From the NCBI RefSeq assembly GCF_001426905.1, contig NZ_LMFQ01000020.1:427758-491757 (forward strand): 64,000 bases of DNA. Reading direction: 5' to 3'. This document shows, in pieces, positions 1 through 8,616 of this stretch. Each line of letters starts with the position of its first letter. Position 1 is the stretch's first letter. The notes beneath the pieces were generated by a model, which saw only the letters and a list, made by a program, of their open reading frames with translations, did not search any database and had not been told where the DNA came from. The position numbers and the translations under genes are program-made. The DNA is from Caulobacter sp. Root1455 (GTDB lineage Bacteria; Pseudomonadota; Alphaproteobacteria; Caulobacterales; Caulobacteraceae).

Positions 1-419
1 CTGTTGCTAAGCCAGCCCTCACGCCACGCCGTTTTAGTGTTCCATGCCCGGCCGGCCCTGGAGACGTGAGGTTTGATGCTGTCCCTACGCACGCGGACAA
101 CACCGCCGACAGAGCTTCCCGCTCGATCGCCCCCCGCCGCCGCATCGGTCGCTGGCCATGCGCCCTTTCCCTGCGTCGAGGTGAGACAAGGATACGGGCG
201 CCGCGAAAGGGTGCGGGGAATAAAGATTTAAGCGAGCCAGTTCAGCGCCCTAGGGCCGAATGTCGTGTGACCTTGCGGCGCCCCATGGGCCGGGCGCCTG
301 GCCGGCCCGCGCGACGGCAGTGTCGGCTGGCTGACCGACGATGCATCCGCCGTCGCGCTAGATTCCGCTCGGGCGATGGCTGGTCGGCATGGCGGACCCT
401 TCGCTCGGGGCGGGCGAGC
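1..419. other. gene-free left edge of the window
   Basis: No convincing gene lies here. Reading frames that run through it have no family resemblance and look like the spurious frames expected at high GC. The stretch contains an A/T-rich patch near 220-235 that could belong to a promoter, but I cannot match it to a known consensus. A gene whose body lies left of the window could still end here. Confidence 0.4.
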
Positions 420-638
420 ATGGGGAAGACCTACACCTTCGTGGGCTTGAGCGCGGACGGCCGTTCGCCGTTTGTCGACATCCGCGTGTTCGAGAACGGC
501 GAGGATCCGGCGATCCACGCCCGCGGGGTGCTCGACGAGCATCGCAGCTGCGCGCGGATCGAGGTCTGGGACGGTCATGTCCGCCTGTTCACGGTCGGCC
601 GCGACCTCGCGGATACCGGCGAGGTCGCGCCGGGCTGA
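420..638 (+). CDS. small conserved hypothetical protein (72 aa)
   Basis: I do not recognise a named family. The 72-residue product starts MGKTYTF and is a mixed-charge soluble protein without a signal peptide or membrane segment. The pattern is an N-terminal strand (YTFVGLSADG), an acidic middle (FENGEDPAIHARGVLDEH), and a C-terminal ARIEVWDGHVRLFTV strand pair. It resembles the product of 31862-32062, which has FTF, SDG, then VEVWRGATRLFEV in the same order and at similar spacing, so both probably belong to one short alpha/beta fold. The ATG at 420 was chosen because it aligns with the start of that second protein. Function is unknown. Confidence 0.7.
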   Translation: MGKTYTFVGLSADGRSPFVDIRVFENGEDPAIHARGVLDEHRSCARIEVWDGHVRLFTVGRDLADTGEVAPG

Positions 639-642
639 AGCC

Positions 643-891
643 CTATTTCTTGCCGTCGACCACGTGGGTCGTGGGACGGTCGTCCCCGGCCGACAGTTCC
701 TCGCGCCACTGGCCGCGCTCGTCCTCGTACGAGATTCCCGTCTCCTCGCCCGCCACCCGCTGTTCGCCGGCCGCGCGCTGGGCCGCATGCAGGGCCGCGT
801 CGTGGGTGCGGAAGGTCTCGGAGAACACGTCGCCCACCTTGTAGGCCCAGCCGCCGTCGTGCTCGACGATGATGTAGGTGATGTCGGTCAT
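643..891 (-). CDS. DUF2188-like small protein (82 aa)
   Basis: The product starts MTDITYIIVEHDGGWAYKVG and continues with FSETFRTHDAALHAAQRAA. This is the strand-strand-helix layout of DUF2188-type proteins, in which a W-x-Y/V-K strand is followed by a helix rich in Ala. It is soluble, with an acidic Glu/Asp-rich C-terminal half. The ATG at 891 was chosen because translation upstream of it runs into the palindromic repeat at 981-1123 and yields only Arg-rich nonsense. It is convergent with the small gene at 420 (the two stops are only a few bases apart). Role unknown; family assignment is by pattern only. Confidence 0.75.
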   Translation of the reverse strand: MTDITYIIVEHDGGWAYKVGDVFSETFRTHDAALHAAQRAAGEQRVAGEETGISYEDERGQWREELSAGDDRPTTHVVDGKK

Positions 892-980
892 GGGCGCGGC
901 TCCGTTCGGGTTGCTCAGAGAAACTGCGCCTCGAAGGGCGCGGTTCCAAGCGGGAAGTCTTGAAGGGAGGGGGGCTGGCC

Positions 981-1123
981 TTCTCCTCACCCGCAACGCG
1001 GGGGAGGTGGCGCGATGCGAATACGCATCGTGACGGAGGGGGCGTCGGCCTCTGCCCGAGACGCCCCCTCCGTCACGTCGCCGATGGCGCCGCGCCACCT
1101 CCCCCGTTTCACGGGTGAGGAGA
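981..1123. repeat. palindromic intergenic repeat, family A
   Basis: The two ends are complementary: CTCCTCACCCG...GGGGGAGGTGG at the left and CCACCTCCCCCG...GTGAGGAG at the right. The inner part carries GCATCGTGACGGAGGGGGCG facing its own complement. Three further copies lie at about 35350, 48501 and 50575. It sits between the DUF2188-like gene and cobS. Confidence 0.85.
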
Positions 1124-1154
1124 AGGAAGAGAGGGCCCGTCTAGTAGGGCGACC

Positions 1155-2162
1155 CTAAGCCACCTTCACCCGCGCCGCGCTCTCCGGCAGATCCGTCCCG
1201 AACGCCCGCTGGTAGAACTCGGCCACGGTCGGGCGTTCCAGTTCGTCGCACTTGTTCAGGAAGGTCAGGCGGAACGCCAGGCCGATGTCCTTGTCGAAGA
1301 TTTCGGCGTTCTGGGCCCAGGTGATCACCGTGCGCGGGCTCATGACGGTGGAGATGTCGCCGTTCATGAAGGCGTTGCGGGTCATGTCGGCGACACGGAC
1401 CATGGCGGCGATCGTGCGCTTGCCTTCCGGGGTGTCGTACGACGGGTTCTTGGCCAGGACGATGCCGGCCTCGACGTCGTGGTCCAGATAGTTGAGCGTC
1501 GTGACGATGCTCCAGCGGTCCATCTGGCCTTGGTTGATCTGCTGGGTGCCGTGATAGAGCCCCGTGGTGTCGCCCAGACCGATGGTGTTGGTCGTCGAGA
1601 ACAGCCGGAAATAGGGGTTGGCGCGGATCACCCGGTTCTGGTCGAGCAGGGTCAGCTTGCCGCCGGCCTCCAGCACGCGCTGGATGACGAACATCACGTC
1701 CGGGCGGCCGGCGTCGTATTCGTCGAACACCAGGGCGATCGGGCGCTGCAGGGCCCAGGGCAGGATGCCTTCGCGGAATTCGGTGACCTGCTTGCCGTCC
1801 TTCAGGACGATGGCGTCCTTGCCGACCAGGTCGATGCGCGAGACGTGGCTGTCGAGATTGACCCGCACCAGCGGCCAGTTCAGCCGGGCGGCGATTTGCT
1901 CGATGTGGGTCGACTTGCCGGTGCCGTGATAGCCCTGGACCATCACCCGCCGGTCGTTGGCGAAGCCGGCGCAGATCGCCTTGGTCGTCTGCGGATCGAA
2001 CTTGTAGGCCGTGTCGATCTCGGGGACGTGGCTGTCCTTGTGGCTGAAGTACGGAACCTTCATGTCGCTGTCGACGCCGAACGCGTCGCGAAGCGTGACC
2101 CACTTGTCGGGGGCCAGGGTGATCAGGGGATCGGCGGCGTGGCTGTCGGTCAGGTCGGGCAT
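1155..2162 (-). CDS. cobS: cobaltochelatase subunit CobS
   Basis: CobS is the AAA+ ATPase of the aerobic cobalamin pathway. With CobT and CobN it inserts Co(II) into hydrogenobyrinic acid a,c-diamide in the cytoplasm. The 335-residue product has a Walker A motif GYHGTGKS at about residues 77-84, a Walker B motif ALVFDEYD at 143-150, and the conserved [18 protein letters not shown] segment. Length is normal for the family. Many alphaproteobacteria keep cobS beside cobT and a J-domain gene. Here the J-domain gene lies about 2.8 kb upstream, beyond three unrelated genes, and no cobT follows within the window, so cobT must be elsewhere. A hairpin terminator for the upstream gene lies at 2229-2264, suggesting cobS has its own promoter. 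Confidence 0.96.
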   Translation of the reverse strand: MPDLTDSHAADPLITLAPDKWVTLRDAFGVDSDMKVPYFSHKDSHVPEIDTAYKFDPQTTKAICAGFANDRRVMVQGYHGTGKSTHIEQIAARLNWPLVRVNLDSHVSRIDLVGKDAIVLKDGKQVTEFREGILPWALQRPIALVFDEYDAGRPDVMFVIQRVLEAGGKLTLLDQNRVIRANPYFRLFSTTNTIGLGDTTGLYHGTQQINQGQMDRWSIVTTLNYLDHDVEAGIVLAKNPSYDTPEGKRTIAAMVRVADMTRNAFMNGDISTVMSPRTVITWAQNAEIFDKDIGLAFRLTFLNKCDELERPTVAEFYQRAFGTDLPESAARVKVA

Positions 2163-2228
2163 GCTTTGTGGATTACCGCCTTGACCCAGGGGAGGGGAAG
2201 GGGCGAGGGCCCTTTCAGGCTTGAAAAA

Positions 2229-2264
2229 TGCAAACGCCCCGGACGGCGGAACCGTCCGGGGCGC
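2229..2264 (-). terminator. Rho-independent terminator after the RcnB-like gene
   Basis: Read on the minus strand there is a perfect 12-bp stem (CGCCCCGGACGG / CCGTCCGGGGCG) with a short loop, followed by TTTGCATTTTT. It lies just past the stop of the gene at 2290-2709. Confidence 0.8.
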
Positions 2265-2289
2265 TCGAATGAGGTCCTTGGGAAAGGGC

Positions 2290-2709
2290 CTAGTTGTTGG
2301 CGATGATCACCGAGGCGATCAGGCCGGTGGCCACGGCGGCCAGGATGTAGCTGTCGTCCACGCGCTGCCAGCGATAGCCGCGGGGCGGGGCGCGCAGGCC
2401 GTGACGGCGATAGTCGGTCACATAGTAGCGGTGGTCGCGGTAGCGGGCGTCCAGGCGCTGGCCGCGCTGCCAGTGGCGATACTCGTGGCGGGCGTCGCGG
2501 CGATCGTGGCTGTAGTCGCGACGGTCGTGGCCATAGTCGCGACGATCGTGGTCGTAGCGGCTGTCGTGACGCTGGTCGTAGCGGCTGTCTTGACGCTGGT
2601 CGTAGCGGCCGCGGTCGTCATAGCGTTGGCCCGCGGCCATGGCCGTGCCCGACAAGGCCGTACCGGCCAGCAGGGTCGCCGCGAGGGTGGTGATGATCAG
2701 ACGCTTCAT
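2290..2709 (-). CDS. RcnB-family secreted protein
   Basis: The 139-residue product begins [21 protein letters not shown], a clear Sec signal peptide ending near AMAAG. The mature part has a low-complexity Asp/Arg/Tyr/His block of repeated RYDQR and RRDY/RRDYSHD units (about residues 27-75). The C-terminal domain [21 protein letters not shown] and a hydrophobic tail ([15 protein letters not shown]) match the RcnB/DUF3315 family, periplasmic proteins linked in E. coli to Ni/Co homeostasis. The His-rich repeat could bind metal, but that is inference. The start at 2709 follows an AGGA ribosome site, and earlier in-frame starts lack a signal sequence. It is divergent from the PAP2 gene. Confidence 0.88.
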   Translation of the reverse strand: MKRLIITTLAATLLAGTALSGTAMAAGQRYDDRGRYDQRQDSRYDQRHDSRYDHDRRDYGHDRRDYSHDRRDARHEYRHWQRGQRLDARYRDHRYYVTDYRRHGLRAPPRGYRWQRVDDSYILAAVATGLIASVIIANN

Positions 2710-2907
2710 AACGAGGTCCTTTCCTGTTGTGTGGCAGTCCGACACTGCCGAACCTCTTCGATAGTCCGACACTAGCGAGAGTGGTTTGGACCGGACATGA
2801 ACGGCGCTGGTCAGGAATGGTTCATCCTGTTTCAGGGCCGCAACATTTGGTGAGCCACGGGGAATACTTGTGCGGCGCGGAATCGATTTTTGTGCGTTCA
2901 CTTGCAC

Positions 2908-3660
2908 ATGATGAATTTGTCCTTCTTTCAGCCTCGCCGGGATTTGCCGCGACTGCTAAGCGCCGCCCGGAGCGAACTGGGCGCGGTCGCGGCGCTGCTG
3001 ATCGTGGCGGGCGGGCTGCTGGCCTTCCTGCACGTCTCCGACGAGGTGGCCGAGGGCGACACCCGCGCCTTCGACCTGGCGGTGCTGAAGGCGCTGCGGC
3101 TGCCGGGCGATCCCAACAGCCTGATCGGGCCCAAATGGCTGCACCTCGCCGCCACCGACATCACGGCCCTGGGCTCGGTGACGGTGCTGGGGCTGATCGT
3201 GGTCCTGGCGCTGGCCTTGATGCTCTGCCTCAAGCGCTGGAGCGAGGCCCTGGTGGTGCTGGTCGGCGCCGGCGGCGGGGTGGCGATCAGCCAGGGCCTC
3301 AAGCAGCTGTTCGGGCGCGAGCGGCCGGACCTGGTCTATCGCGCGGTCGAGGCGGCCAATCCCAGCTTCCCCTCGGGCCACGCCATGCTGTCGGCCGTGG
3401 TGTTCCTGACCCTGGGCGCCCTGGCGGCCCGGTTCGCGCCCCTCAAGCGGATCAAGGCCCTGGCCCTGGGGGCGGCGGTGGTGCTCAGCGTGCTGGTCGG
3501 GGCCTCGCGAATCTATCTGGGCGTCCACTGGACCAGCGACGTGCTGGCCGGCTGGAGCCTGGGCGCGGCCTGGGCCATGGCCTGCTGGGTGGCGGCCTGG
3601 GCGTGGGAGCGGCGGTTCGGCGCTCCGGCGATTTCCCCGCGTGGGACGAACGCGCCCTGA
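2908..3660 (+). CDS. PAP2-family membrane phosphatase
   Basis: This is a type 2 phosphatidic acid phosphatase of the inner membrane. The 250-residue protein has about six hydrophobic segments and the three PAP2 signature motifs: KQLFGRERP (motif 1), PSFPSGHAM (motif 2, containing the catalytic-relay His) and SRIYLGVHWTSDVLAGW (motif 3). It probably dephosphorylates a lipid such as undecaprenyl pyrophosphate, phosphatidic acid or PGP; the sequence does not say which. Start: two adjacent ATG codons at 2908 and 2911; an upstream TTG at 2890 adds only a few residues. It is divergent from the RcnB-like gene with a 200-bp shared upstream region. Confidence 0.93.
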   Translation: MMNLSFFQPRRDLPRLLSAARSELGAVAALLIVAGGLLAFLHVSDEVAEGDTRAFDLAVLKALRLPGDPNSLIGPKWLHLAATDITALGSVTVLGLIVVLALALMLCLKRWSEALVVLVGAGGGVAISQGLKQLFGRERPDLVYRAVEAANPSFPSGHAMLSAVVFLTLGALAARFAPLKRIKALALGAAVVLSVLVGASRIYLGVHWTSDVLAGWSLGAAWAMACWVAAWAWERRFGAPAISPRGTNAP

Positions 3661-3735
3661 CGCTATCGTAAAGATGGTGTTATGGTTTCACGCCCCTCCT
3701 GGTCGAGATCGGCCGCCGGCGGCGGGAGCGCGAAG

Positions 3736-4956
3736 ATGCGAAAGCTGGCCACGGCCGTCTTCGTGACGGCGCTCGTCCTCGGGGCGGTGCTGATGCGCAC
3801 GCCCGCGGTCGCCAACTTGATCGGCCTGACGCCGGCCACCTGCGGCGCCGGCGAATACATGGTCGGCGTCAGCGGCCGCGGCGGGGATTTCATCAACGCC
3901 ATCCGCCCGGTCTGCCAAAGCTGGAACCCCGCCACCAGCACCGCGGGCCCGACCCGCAACGGCCAAACCCAGGGCGTCCCGGGGGGCGGCGAGGGCGTGG
4001 CGATCTGCCCGCGCGGCTCGGCCGTCAGCGGCATCGAGATCCGCCACGTGACCCAGGGCGAGGACATGTTCCTGCAATATGTCGCGCCGCAATGCCGAAC
4101 CATCCTGCCGCCGCGCGACATCGTCCAGATCGGCCGCCTGCAGTTCGGCCAAGGCGGTTCGCCGACGCCCAGTTCGGGACCGACCTTCCACGGTTGCGGC
4201 CCGCGCGAGCTGGCGATCGGCATCTCGGTGGCGGTCGGCCGGGCTCATGTCGCCGAGGTCGACCTCAAATGCCAGTTCGCCCCTGGTCCGTCGCCCCCGA
4301 TGTCGAGCCGCGACACCGAGCATGGGACCAGGCTCTACACCGGCCCGACCATCCGCACGGCCAGCGGCGACGACGTCAGCCTCGATTTCTGCCGCGAGTT
4401 CGGGACCAACTGCGGCCAGGCGGCCGCCAACGCCTTCTGCCGGGCCCATGACGAGCTGGTGGCGACGGGGTTCGAGCCCGCCTCGCGGATCGGCGTGACG
4501 GCGGTCATCGCCAACGGTCGCATTTGCGGCCCGACCTGCGACGGCTTCCGCAGCATCGAATGCGGCAAGGCGGCCGGCCCGGGATCGGTGTTCACGCCTC
4601 GCCCGCCGCTCTCGGTGACGCCGTCGCCGACGCCATCCCCCGCGCCCGCGCCCGCGCCGCCGCCGACCACGACCCATGTGCCGGTCGCCCAGATGACCGG
4701 CGTCATCTATCGGAATCCGGAGATCACCGCCGCCACGGGAGAAACCGCCCCTCTGGACTGGTGCCGCGACTACGGGGCCGAATGCGGCAAGCCCGCGGCC
4801 GACGCCTTCTGTCGAGCGCAAGGCCATGCGCGGGCCGATCACATTCAGCCGCGACCGGACATCGGCAGAACGGTGATCATCGCCACCGGCGCGATCTGCG
4901 CCGATCCGACCTGCGACGGATTTCGCCTTGTCGAATGCGTCCGCGCCGGGGAGTAG
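3736..4956 (+). CDS. secreted cysteine-rich protein with duplicated C-terminal domain
   Basis: I do not recognise a named family. The 406-residue product starts MRKLATAVFVTALVLGAVL (signal peptide). An N-terminal domain (to about residue 185) has paired Cys in CGAGEYMVGVSGRGG, VAICPRGSAVSGIE and HGCGPRELAIGISV. Two homologous units follow, at about residues 198-276 and 322-405, separated by a Pro-rich linker (PSPTPSPAPAPAPPP). Each unit has six Cys in the order LDFC/LDWC, NC/EC, AFCRA, ICGP/ICAD, TCDGF and EC, so disulphide-bonded export is likely. The ATG at 3736 follows GGGAG; an upstream ATG at 3682 would spoil the signal sequence. It converges with the J-domain gene. Confidence 0.8.
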   Translation: MRKLATAVFVTALVLGAVLMRTPAVANLIGLTPATCGAGEYMVGVSGRGGDFINAIRPVCQSWNPATSTAGPTRNGQTQGVPGGGEGVAICPRGSAVSGIEIRHVTQGEDMFLQYVAPQCRTILPPRDIVQIGRLQFGQGGSPTPSSGPTFHGCGPRELAIGISVAVGRAHVAEVDLKCQFAPGPSPPMSSRDTEHGTRLYTGPTIRTASGDDVSLDFCREFGTNCGQAAANAFCRAHDELVATGFEPASRIGVTAVIANGRICGPTCDGFRSIECGKAAGPGSVFTPRPPLSVTPSPTPSPAPAPAPPPTTTHVPVAQMTGVIYRNPEITAATGETAPLDWCRDYGAECGKPAADAFCRAQGHARADHIQPRPDIGRTVIIATGAICADPTCDGFRLVECVRAGE

Positions 4957-4977
4957 CCGGCGGCGGGTTCGGGCGGC

Positions 4978-5628
4978 CTACTTCGCCAGCCCGGACTTCT
5001 GCAGCGTCTTGTAGGCCTTGATCACCCGCTGGAGCTTGTGCTCGGCGCTGCGGTCGCCGCCGTTCATGTCGGGGTGGCAGCGCTTGAGCAGGTCCTTGTA
5101 CTTGGCGCGGATCGCCGCGCCGTCGGCGCCGGCTTCCAGATCCAGGTCGGCCAGGGCCTGGCGTTCCAGCTTGCCCAGGGCGCGACCGGCCGAGGCCGAT
5201 TCGGCCTTGCGCTGCTGGGCGCGGAACAGGCCGAACGGGTCGTTGAGGTGACGGGCGTCGCGGGCGGCGGCGGCGGCGGCCTCGCGCGAGCGCGAATCGG
5301 CCTTCATCGACCAGGTCGGTCGGCCGCCGGTCATCTTCTCCTGCTCCTGCTGCGAGCGGATCTGGCCCTCGCTCATGCCGGCGTAGAAGTTCCAGTTCTT
5401 GTTGTACTCGGCCGCGTGCCGCTGGCAGAAATTGTAGTAGACCCCCGGCATGTCGCGCGACTTGGGCGCCTTGGCCGTCGCGGCCGAGCGGCACTCGGGG
5501 TGATCGCAGCGCACTTCGCCCGGTTTCAGGGCGAAGACGTCGTTCTCCCGAGCCGCCTCCTCAGGCGATTTGGGGGGGCGGACACGGATGTCGAAAAACT
5601 TGGGGCGATATTCGAAGTCGGCGCTCAT
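4978..5628 (-). CDS. J-domain (DnaJ-like) protein
   Basis: The 216-residue protein has a C-terminal J domain (about residues 150-212). It includes the HPD tripeptide in KRCHPDMNG that stimulates Hsp70 ATPase, between helix II (AIRAKYKDLL) and helix III (KLQRVIKAYKTLQ). The N-terminal half holds a CDHPEC...FCQRHAAEYN segment that looks like a small metal-binding element, and ends with a Ala/Arg-rich helix. Alphaproteobacteria usually have this gene between bolA (divergent) and cobS, and its divergence from bolA is preserved here. It is probably a co-chaperone for DnaK with an unknown client. Confidence 0.93.
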   Translation of the reverse strand: MSADFEYRPKFFDIRVRPPKSPEEAARENDVFALKPGEVRCDHPECRSAATAKAPKSRDMPGVYYNFCQRHAAEYNKNWNFYAGMSEGQIRSQQEQEKMTGGRPTWSMKADSRSREAAAAAARDARHLNDPFGLFRAQQRKAESASAGRALGKLERQALADLDLEAGADGAAIRAKYKDLLKRCHPDMNGGDRSAEHKLQRVIKAYKTLQKSGLAK

Positions 5629-5687
5629 GGCGCTTAGAGTAAGCCGCAGCTATTTCCGTTCAAGGATTGACAAGCAAGGAAGCCATC

Positions 5688-5960
5688 ATGGGCGCCGTCG
5701 CCGATGCCATCGCCGCCAAACTGACCACCGCTTTTTCGCCCACCAGGCTGGAGGTCGTCGACGACAGCGACCGCCACCACGGCCATGCCGGGCATCGCGA
5801 GGGCGGGGAGAGCCACTTCAACCTGCTGATCGAGGCCCAGGCCTTTGCGGGCAAGGCCCGGGTGGCCCGCCAGCGGCTGATTTTCCAGGCCCTGGCCGAG
5901 GAGATGGCGGGCCCGGTCCATGCCCTGTCGATCGTCGCCAAGGCGCCGGGCGAGGCCTGA
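5688..5960 (+). CDS. bolA: BolA-family protein
   Basis: BolA proteins partner monothiol glutaredoxins in iron-sulphur and iron signalling. The 90-residue product has the family core: SPTRLEVVDDSDRHHGH in the first half, with the His pair that can ligate the shared cluster, then GGESHFNLLIEA and an RLIFQALAEEM helix, ending HALSIVAKAP. The ATG at 5688 follows AAGGAAG at good spacing; a TTG at 5667 would add seven residues. Divergent from the J-domain gene with a short shared promoter region, the arrangement common in alphaproteobacteria. Confidence 0.94.
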   Translation: MGAVADAIAAKLTTAFSPTRLEVVDDSDRHHGHAGHREGGESHFNLLIEAQAFAGKARVARQRLIFQALAEEMAGPVHALSIVAKAPGEA

Positions 5961-6065
5961 TCCCTTCGCGCGAAAACGGGCTTGCCAGGGCGGCCCGCGA
6001 CTGATTGCCTCTCCGCCCGGCGCGGCCCTGCAAAACGGCAGGAAACGCCGGCGAACGAGGCCGGC

Positions 6066-6509
6066 ATGAGCGCGACAGAGAATTCCACCCCGATCCCGAT
6101 CTTTTTGGACCAGGACAGCGAAGCCGCCCTGGCGGCCGCCTTGCCGGCCCTGCTGGCGCGGTCCTACGCCCGCTATTCGAACTTCACGGTGGCCGCCGCG
6201 GTGATCGACGCGGACGGCCGCGCCCACCTGGGGGTCAATGTCGAGAACGCCGCCTATCCGTCCGGCACCTGCGCCGAGCAGACGGCGATCGGGGCGATGG
6301 TCACGGCCGGCGGGCGCGGCATCGCCAAGGTGCTGATCGCCGCCGGCTCCGACGCGGTGGTCCAGCCCTGCGGCGCCTGCCGTCAGCGCATCGCCGAATT
6401 CGCCACCGGCGCCTGCGAGATCGTCTCGGTCCAGGGCGGCAAGGCCACGCGCCGCACGCCGTTCTGGAGCCTGCTGCCCGACTCGTTCGGGCCCCGCGAC
6501 CTCGGCTAG
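6066..6509 (+). CDS. cdd: cytidine deaminase
   Basis: This enzyme deaminates cytidine and deoxycytidine to uridine and deoxyuridine in pyrimidine salvage. The 147-residue length fits the homotetrameric class. Zinc ligands and catalytic acid are visible: C69-A-E71 in GTCAEQTAIG, and C102 and C105 in PCGACRQRIAEF. The substrate-binding NVENAAYPSG segment precedes them. The start at 6066 removes an Arg/Pro-rich upstream extension encoded in the bolA-cdd gap. A palindromic repeat at 6511-6554 follows the stop directly, so the transcript probably ends or is processed there. Confidence 0.94.
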   Translation: MSATENSTPIPIFLDQDSEAALAAALPALLARSYARYSNFTVAAAVIDADGRAHLGVNVENAAYPSGTCAEQTAIGAMVTAGGRGIAKVLIAAGSDAVVQPCGACRQRIAEFATGACEIVSVQGGKATRRTPFWSLLPDSFGPRDLG

Positions 6510-6510
6510 A

Positions 6511-6554
6511 GCATTTTCAAGCGAATTGGACTCCGGTTCGCGTGAAGAAAATGC
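6511..6554. repeat. palindromic repeat with GCATTTTC/GAAAATGC arms
   Basis: Arms GCATTTTC...GCGAA and TTCGC...GAAAATGC are complementary around a short loop (TTGGACTCCGG). It forms the entire gap between the convergent cdd and S9 peptidase genes and may act as a two-way terminator. Only this copy is obvious in the window; similar elements are common in Caulobacter-like genomes (recalled, not checked). Confidence 0.75.
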
Positions 6555-6567
6555 CCGAAACAAAGAT

Positions 6568-8616
6568 CTAGAGCCCGCCCGGGCCGCAGTCCTTGGCCAG
6601 GAAGCTCTCGATCTCGGTCAGCTGCTGCACCGCCATGGCGGGGGTCCAGGTGTCCAGGGTGTGGCCCATGTCCTTGATCTCGAACGCCCGGTAGGGCTTG
6701 CCCGCCGCCTTGATGGCGGCGGCCACGCCCTTCATCTCGCCGCCGTCGGACACCGCCTGGTTGACGTCGCGGTCGCCGCGATACAGCAGCACGGGAATCT
6801 TGACCTCGCCGGCGTGGGCCACCGCGTCCAGGCCCTCGACCGTCGGCCGCTGCAGCTCGCGCAGCTGGCGGTTGTTGAAGGTCTCGCGCTTGAAGCTGGC
6901 CAGCGAGCCCGGGGCGCCTGAAACAGCGCATTGATACAGGCCGTTAGGCCGGATGGCGGCGACCAGGGCCGCGTAGCCGCCGTAGGAATAGCCGAACATG
7001 GCGACACGGTCGGGCGCGGCGATCTTCTGGTCGATCAGCCACTTGGCGCCGTCGTCCTTGTCGTCCTGCATCTTCTGGCCCCACTCGCCGTCGCCGGCGC
7101 GCCACAGCTTCTGGCCCCAGCCGGTCGAGCCGCGGAACTGCGGTTGCAGCACCGCGTAGCCGCGGCTGGCGAAATACTGGGTCCAGCCGGTGGGGTCCCA
7201 GCCCAGGTCGTCGCGCGCCCACGGGCCGCCGTGCGGGGCGATCAGGGCGGGATAGGGCCCAGGGCCGAACTTGTCGGCCGGCGGCCTGGTCAGGAAGGCC
7301 GGGATCATCAGGCCGTCCCGCGCCGCATATTCGACCAGGGTGGTGTCGCCGAGCGTGGACAGGTCCAGGTCTGGATTGGCCCTGCCCAGCAGGCTCAGCT
7401 GGCCCGTATCGGTGAGCCTGTAGAACTCGGACGGCTGGCGCGGTCCGCTCTTCTCGACGATCACGGTCTTCAGGTCGTCCGATCGCGAGATCACCATGGC
7501 GTTGGCGCCCGACGGCACGCCGATCTTGACCTGGGCGTTCGAGCCCGGATCGGTCCAGGTCATGGCGACGGTCTTGATCCCCAGGGCCGCGCGCACGCCC
7601 TTGTCGAGGGCGGCCAGCTTGTCGTCGGTCCAGTAGATGGAGGTGCTGGGCCCCTGGTAGGTGAAGCCCAGGATCTGCCCCAGGCGAGCGGGCGTGCGGT
7701 CGATTAGCACGCCGCCGGCCTCGAACACCTTATGCTCGAACAGCGGCTCGGTGATCTTGCGCTGCTTGAGGTCGTATTCGTAGACGCCGGCCTTGTCGCG
7801 CCCCAAGGACGAGCGGACGAAGACGATGTTCGGGTCGGTGGAGAACCCGACCACGTCCATGTTCTCGCGGTTCTTGGCATAGTTGCGGAAGTGCTCGCTC
7901 CACTGCCCCGTGGCCGGGTCCTTGAACCATTGGGCGACATAGAGCTTGCCGTCCTCGAAGTCGGCCGACTGGCGGGCCCGGATCTGGCCGGTCAGGTCGG
8001 CGCGGTACGAGAAGTACTTCTCCGAGGCGCTTTCCAGCTTGGTGGTCTCACCGCTGTAGAGGTCGAGCTTGAGGATGTCGCCGCTGGAGCGCAGGCGCCG
8101 GTCCAGGACGATGACGTGCCTGGGGTCCTGCGGAAGGCTGTCCAGCAAGATGGCGTTGTCGAACTTGGCGACGTATTCGTCGACCGCCGAGCGGGCGTGG
8201 CTGGGGGCCAGCAGGCCGGTCCATTCCTTGCCCTGCAGGTCCGAGACGAACGAGCGGCGAAGGTGGCCGCGGTCGTCGCCTTCCGTGAAGACCTGGATCG
8301 TGTCGATCATCAGGCGGTCGCTCTTCAGGAAGCGCACGCCCTGGATGCGGACCTTGCCCGCGCCGATCACCGCGAAGGGTTTGCTCAGATCGTCGGTGTT
8401 CCACACCGAGATGGTGACGACATTGCCGTCGGCCGAGGTCAGGGCGGCCAGGTGCTTGCCGTCCGGCGCGATGCTGACGTCCGAGATCGCCGGGGCGCGG
8501 ACCAGCGCGAAGGCGGAGGGAGGATCGCCGGCCCGGGCGATCACCGGCGCGCCCGAAAACGCCAGCGCGAGCACCGCGGCCGCGGCGCGCAGGCCGCCGG
8601 CTATCGAAATCGTCAT
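6568..8616 (-). CDS. S9-family serine peptidase (prolyl oligopeptidase type), exported
   Basis: The 682-residue product starts MTISIAGGLRAAAAVLALAFS, a signal peptide, so it acts in the periplasm. The N-terminal two-thirds is a beta-propeller of the DPP/acyl-aminoacyl-peptidase kind (repeats such as ISDVSIAPDGKHLAAL). The C-terminal alpha/beta-hydrolase domain has the nucleophile in GYSYGGYA (Ser near residue 541), acid Asp in YRGDRDVNQAV (near 614) and His in MGHTLD (near 652). The oxyanion-side HGGPWARD motif is present. It hydrolyses oligopeptides, with exact specificity unknown. The start at 8616 was preferred to 8697 because the upstream extension is Arg-rich and destroys the signal. Divergent from a large TonB receptor, so uptake and cleavage of a peptide ligand may be linked (inference). 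Confidence 0.92.
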   Translation of the reverse strand: MTISIAGGLRAAAAVLALAFSGAPVIARAGDPPSAFALVRAPAISDVSIAPDGKHLAALTSADGNVVTISVWNTDDLSKPFAVIGAGKVRIQGVRFLKSDRLMIDTIQVFTEGDDRGHLRRSFVSDLQGKEWTGLLAPSHARSAVDEYVAKFDNAILLDSLPQDPRHVIVLDRRLRSSGDILKLDLYSGETTKLESASEKYFSYRADLTGQIRARQSADFEDGKLYVAQWFKDPATGQWSEHFRNYAKNRENMDVVGFSTDPNIVFVRSSLGRDKAGVYEYDLKQRKITEPLFEHKVFEAGGVLIDRTPARLGQILGFTYQGPSTSIYWTDDKLAALDKGVRAALGIKTVAMTWTDPGSNAQVKIGVPSGANAMVISRSDDLKTVIVEKSGPRQPSEFYRLTDTGQLSLLGRANPDLDLSTLGDTTLVEYAARDGLMIPAFLTRPPADKFGPGPYPALIAPHGGPWARDDLGWDPTGWTQYFASRGYAVLQPQFRGSTGWGQKLWRAGDGEWGQKMQDDKDDGAKWLIDQKIAAPDRVAMFGYSYGGYAALVAAIRPNGLYQCAVSGAPGSLASFKRETFNNRQLRELQRPTVEGLDAVAHAGEVKIPVLLYRGDRDVNQAVSDGGEMKGVAAAIKAAGKPYRAFEIKDMGHTLDTWTPAMAVQQLTEIESFLAKDCGPGGL

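Noticed and set aside
2727-3671. A 314-residue plus-strand frame overlapping the PAP2 gene
   Set aside because: It begins in the RcnB promoter region and reads Arg/Gly/Ala repeats out of phase with a clear PAP2 phosphatase.
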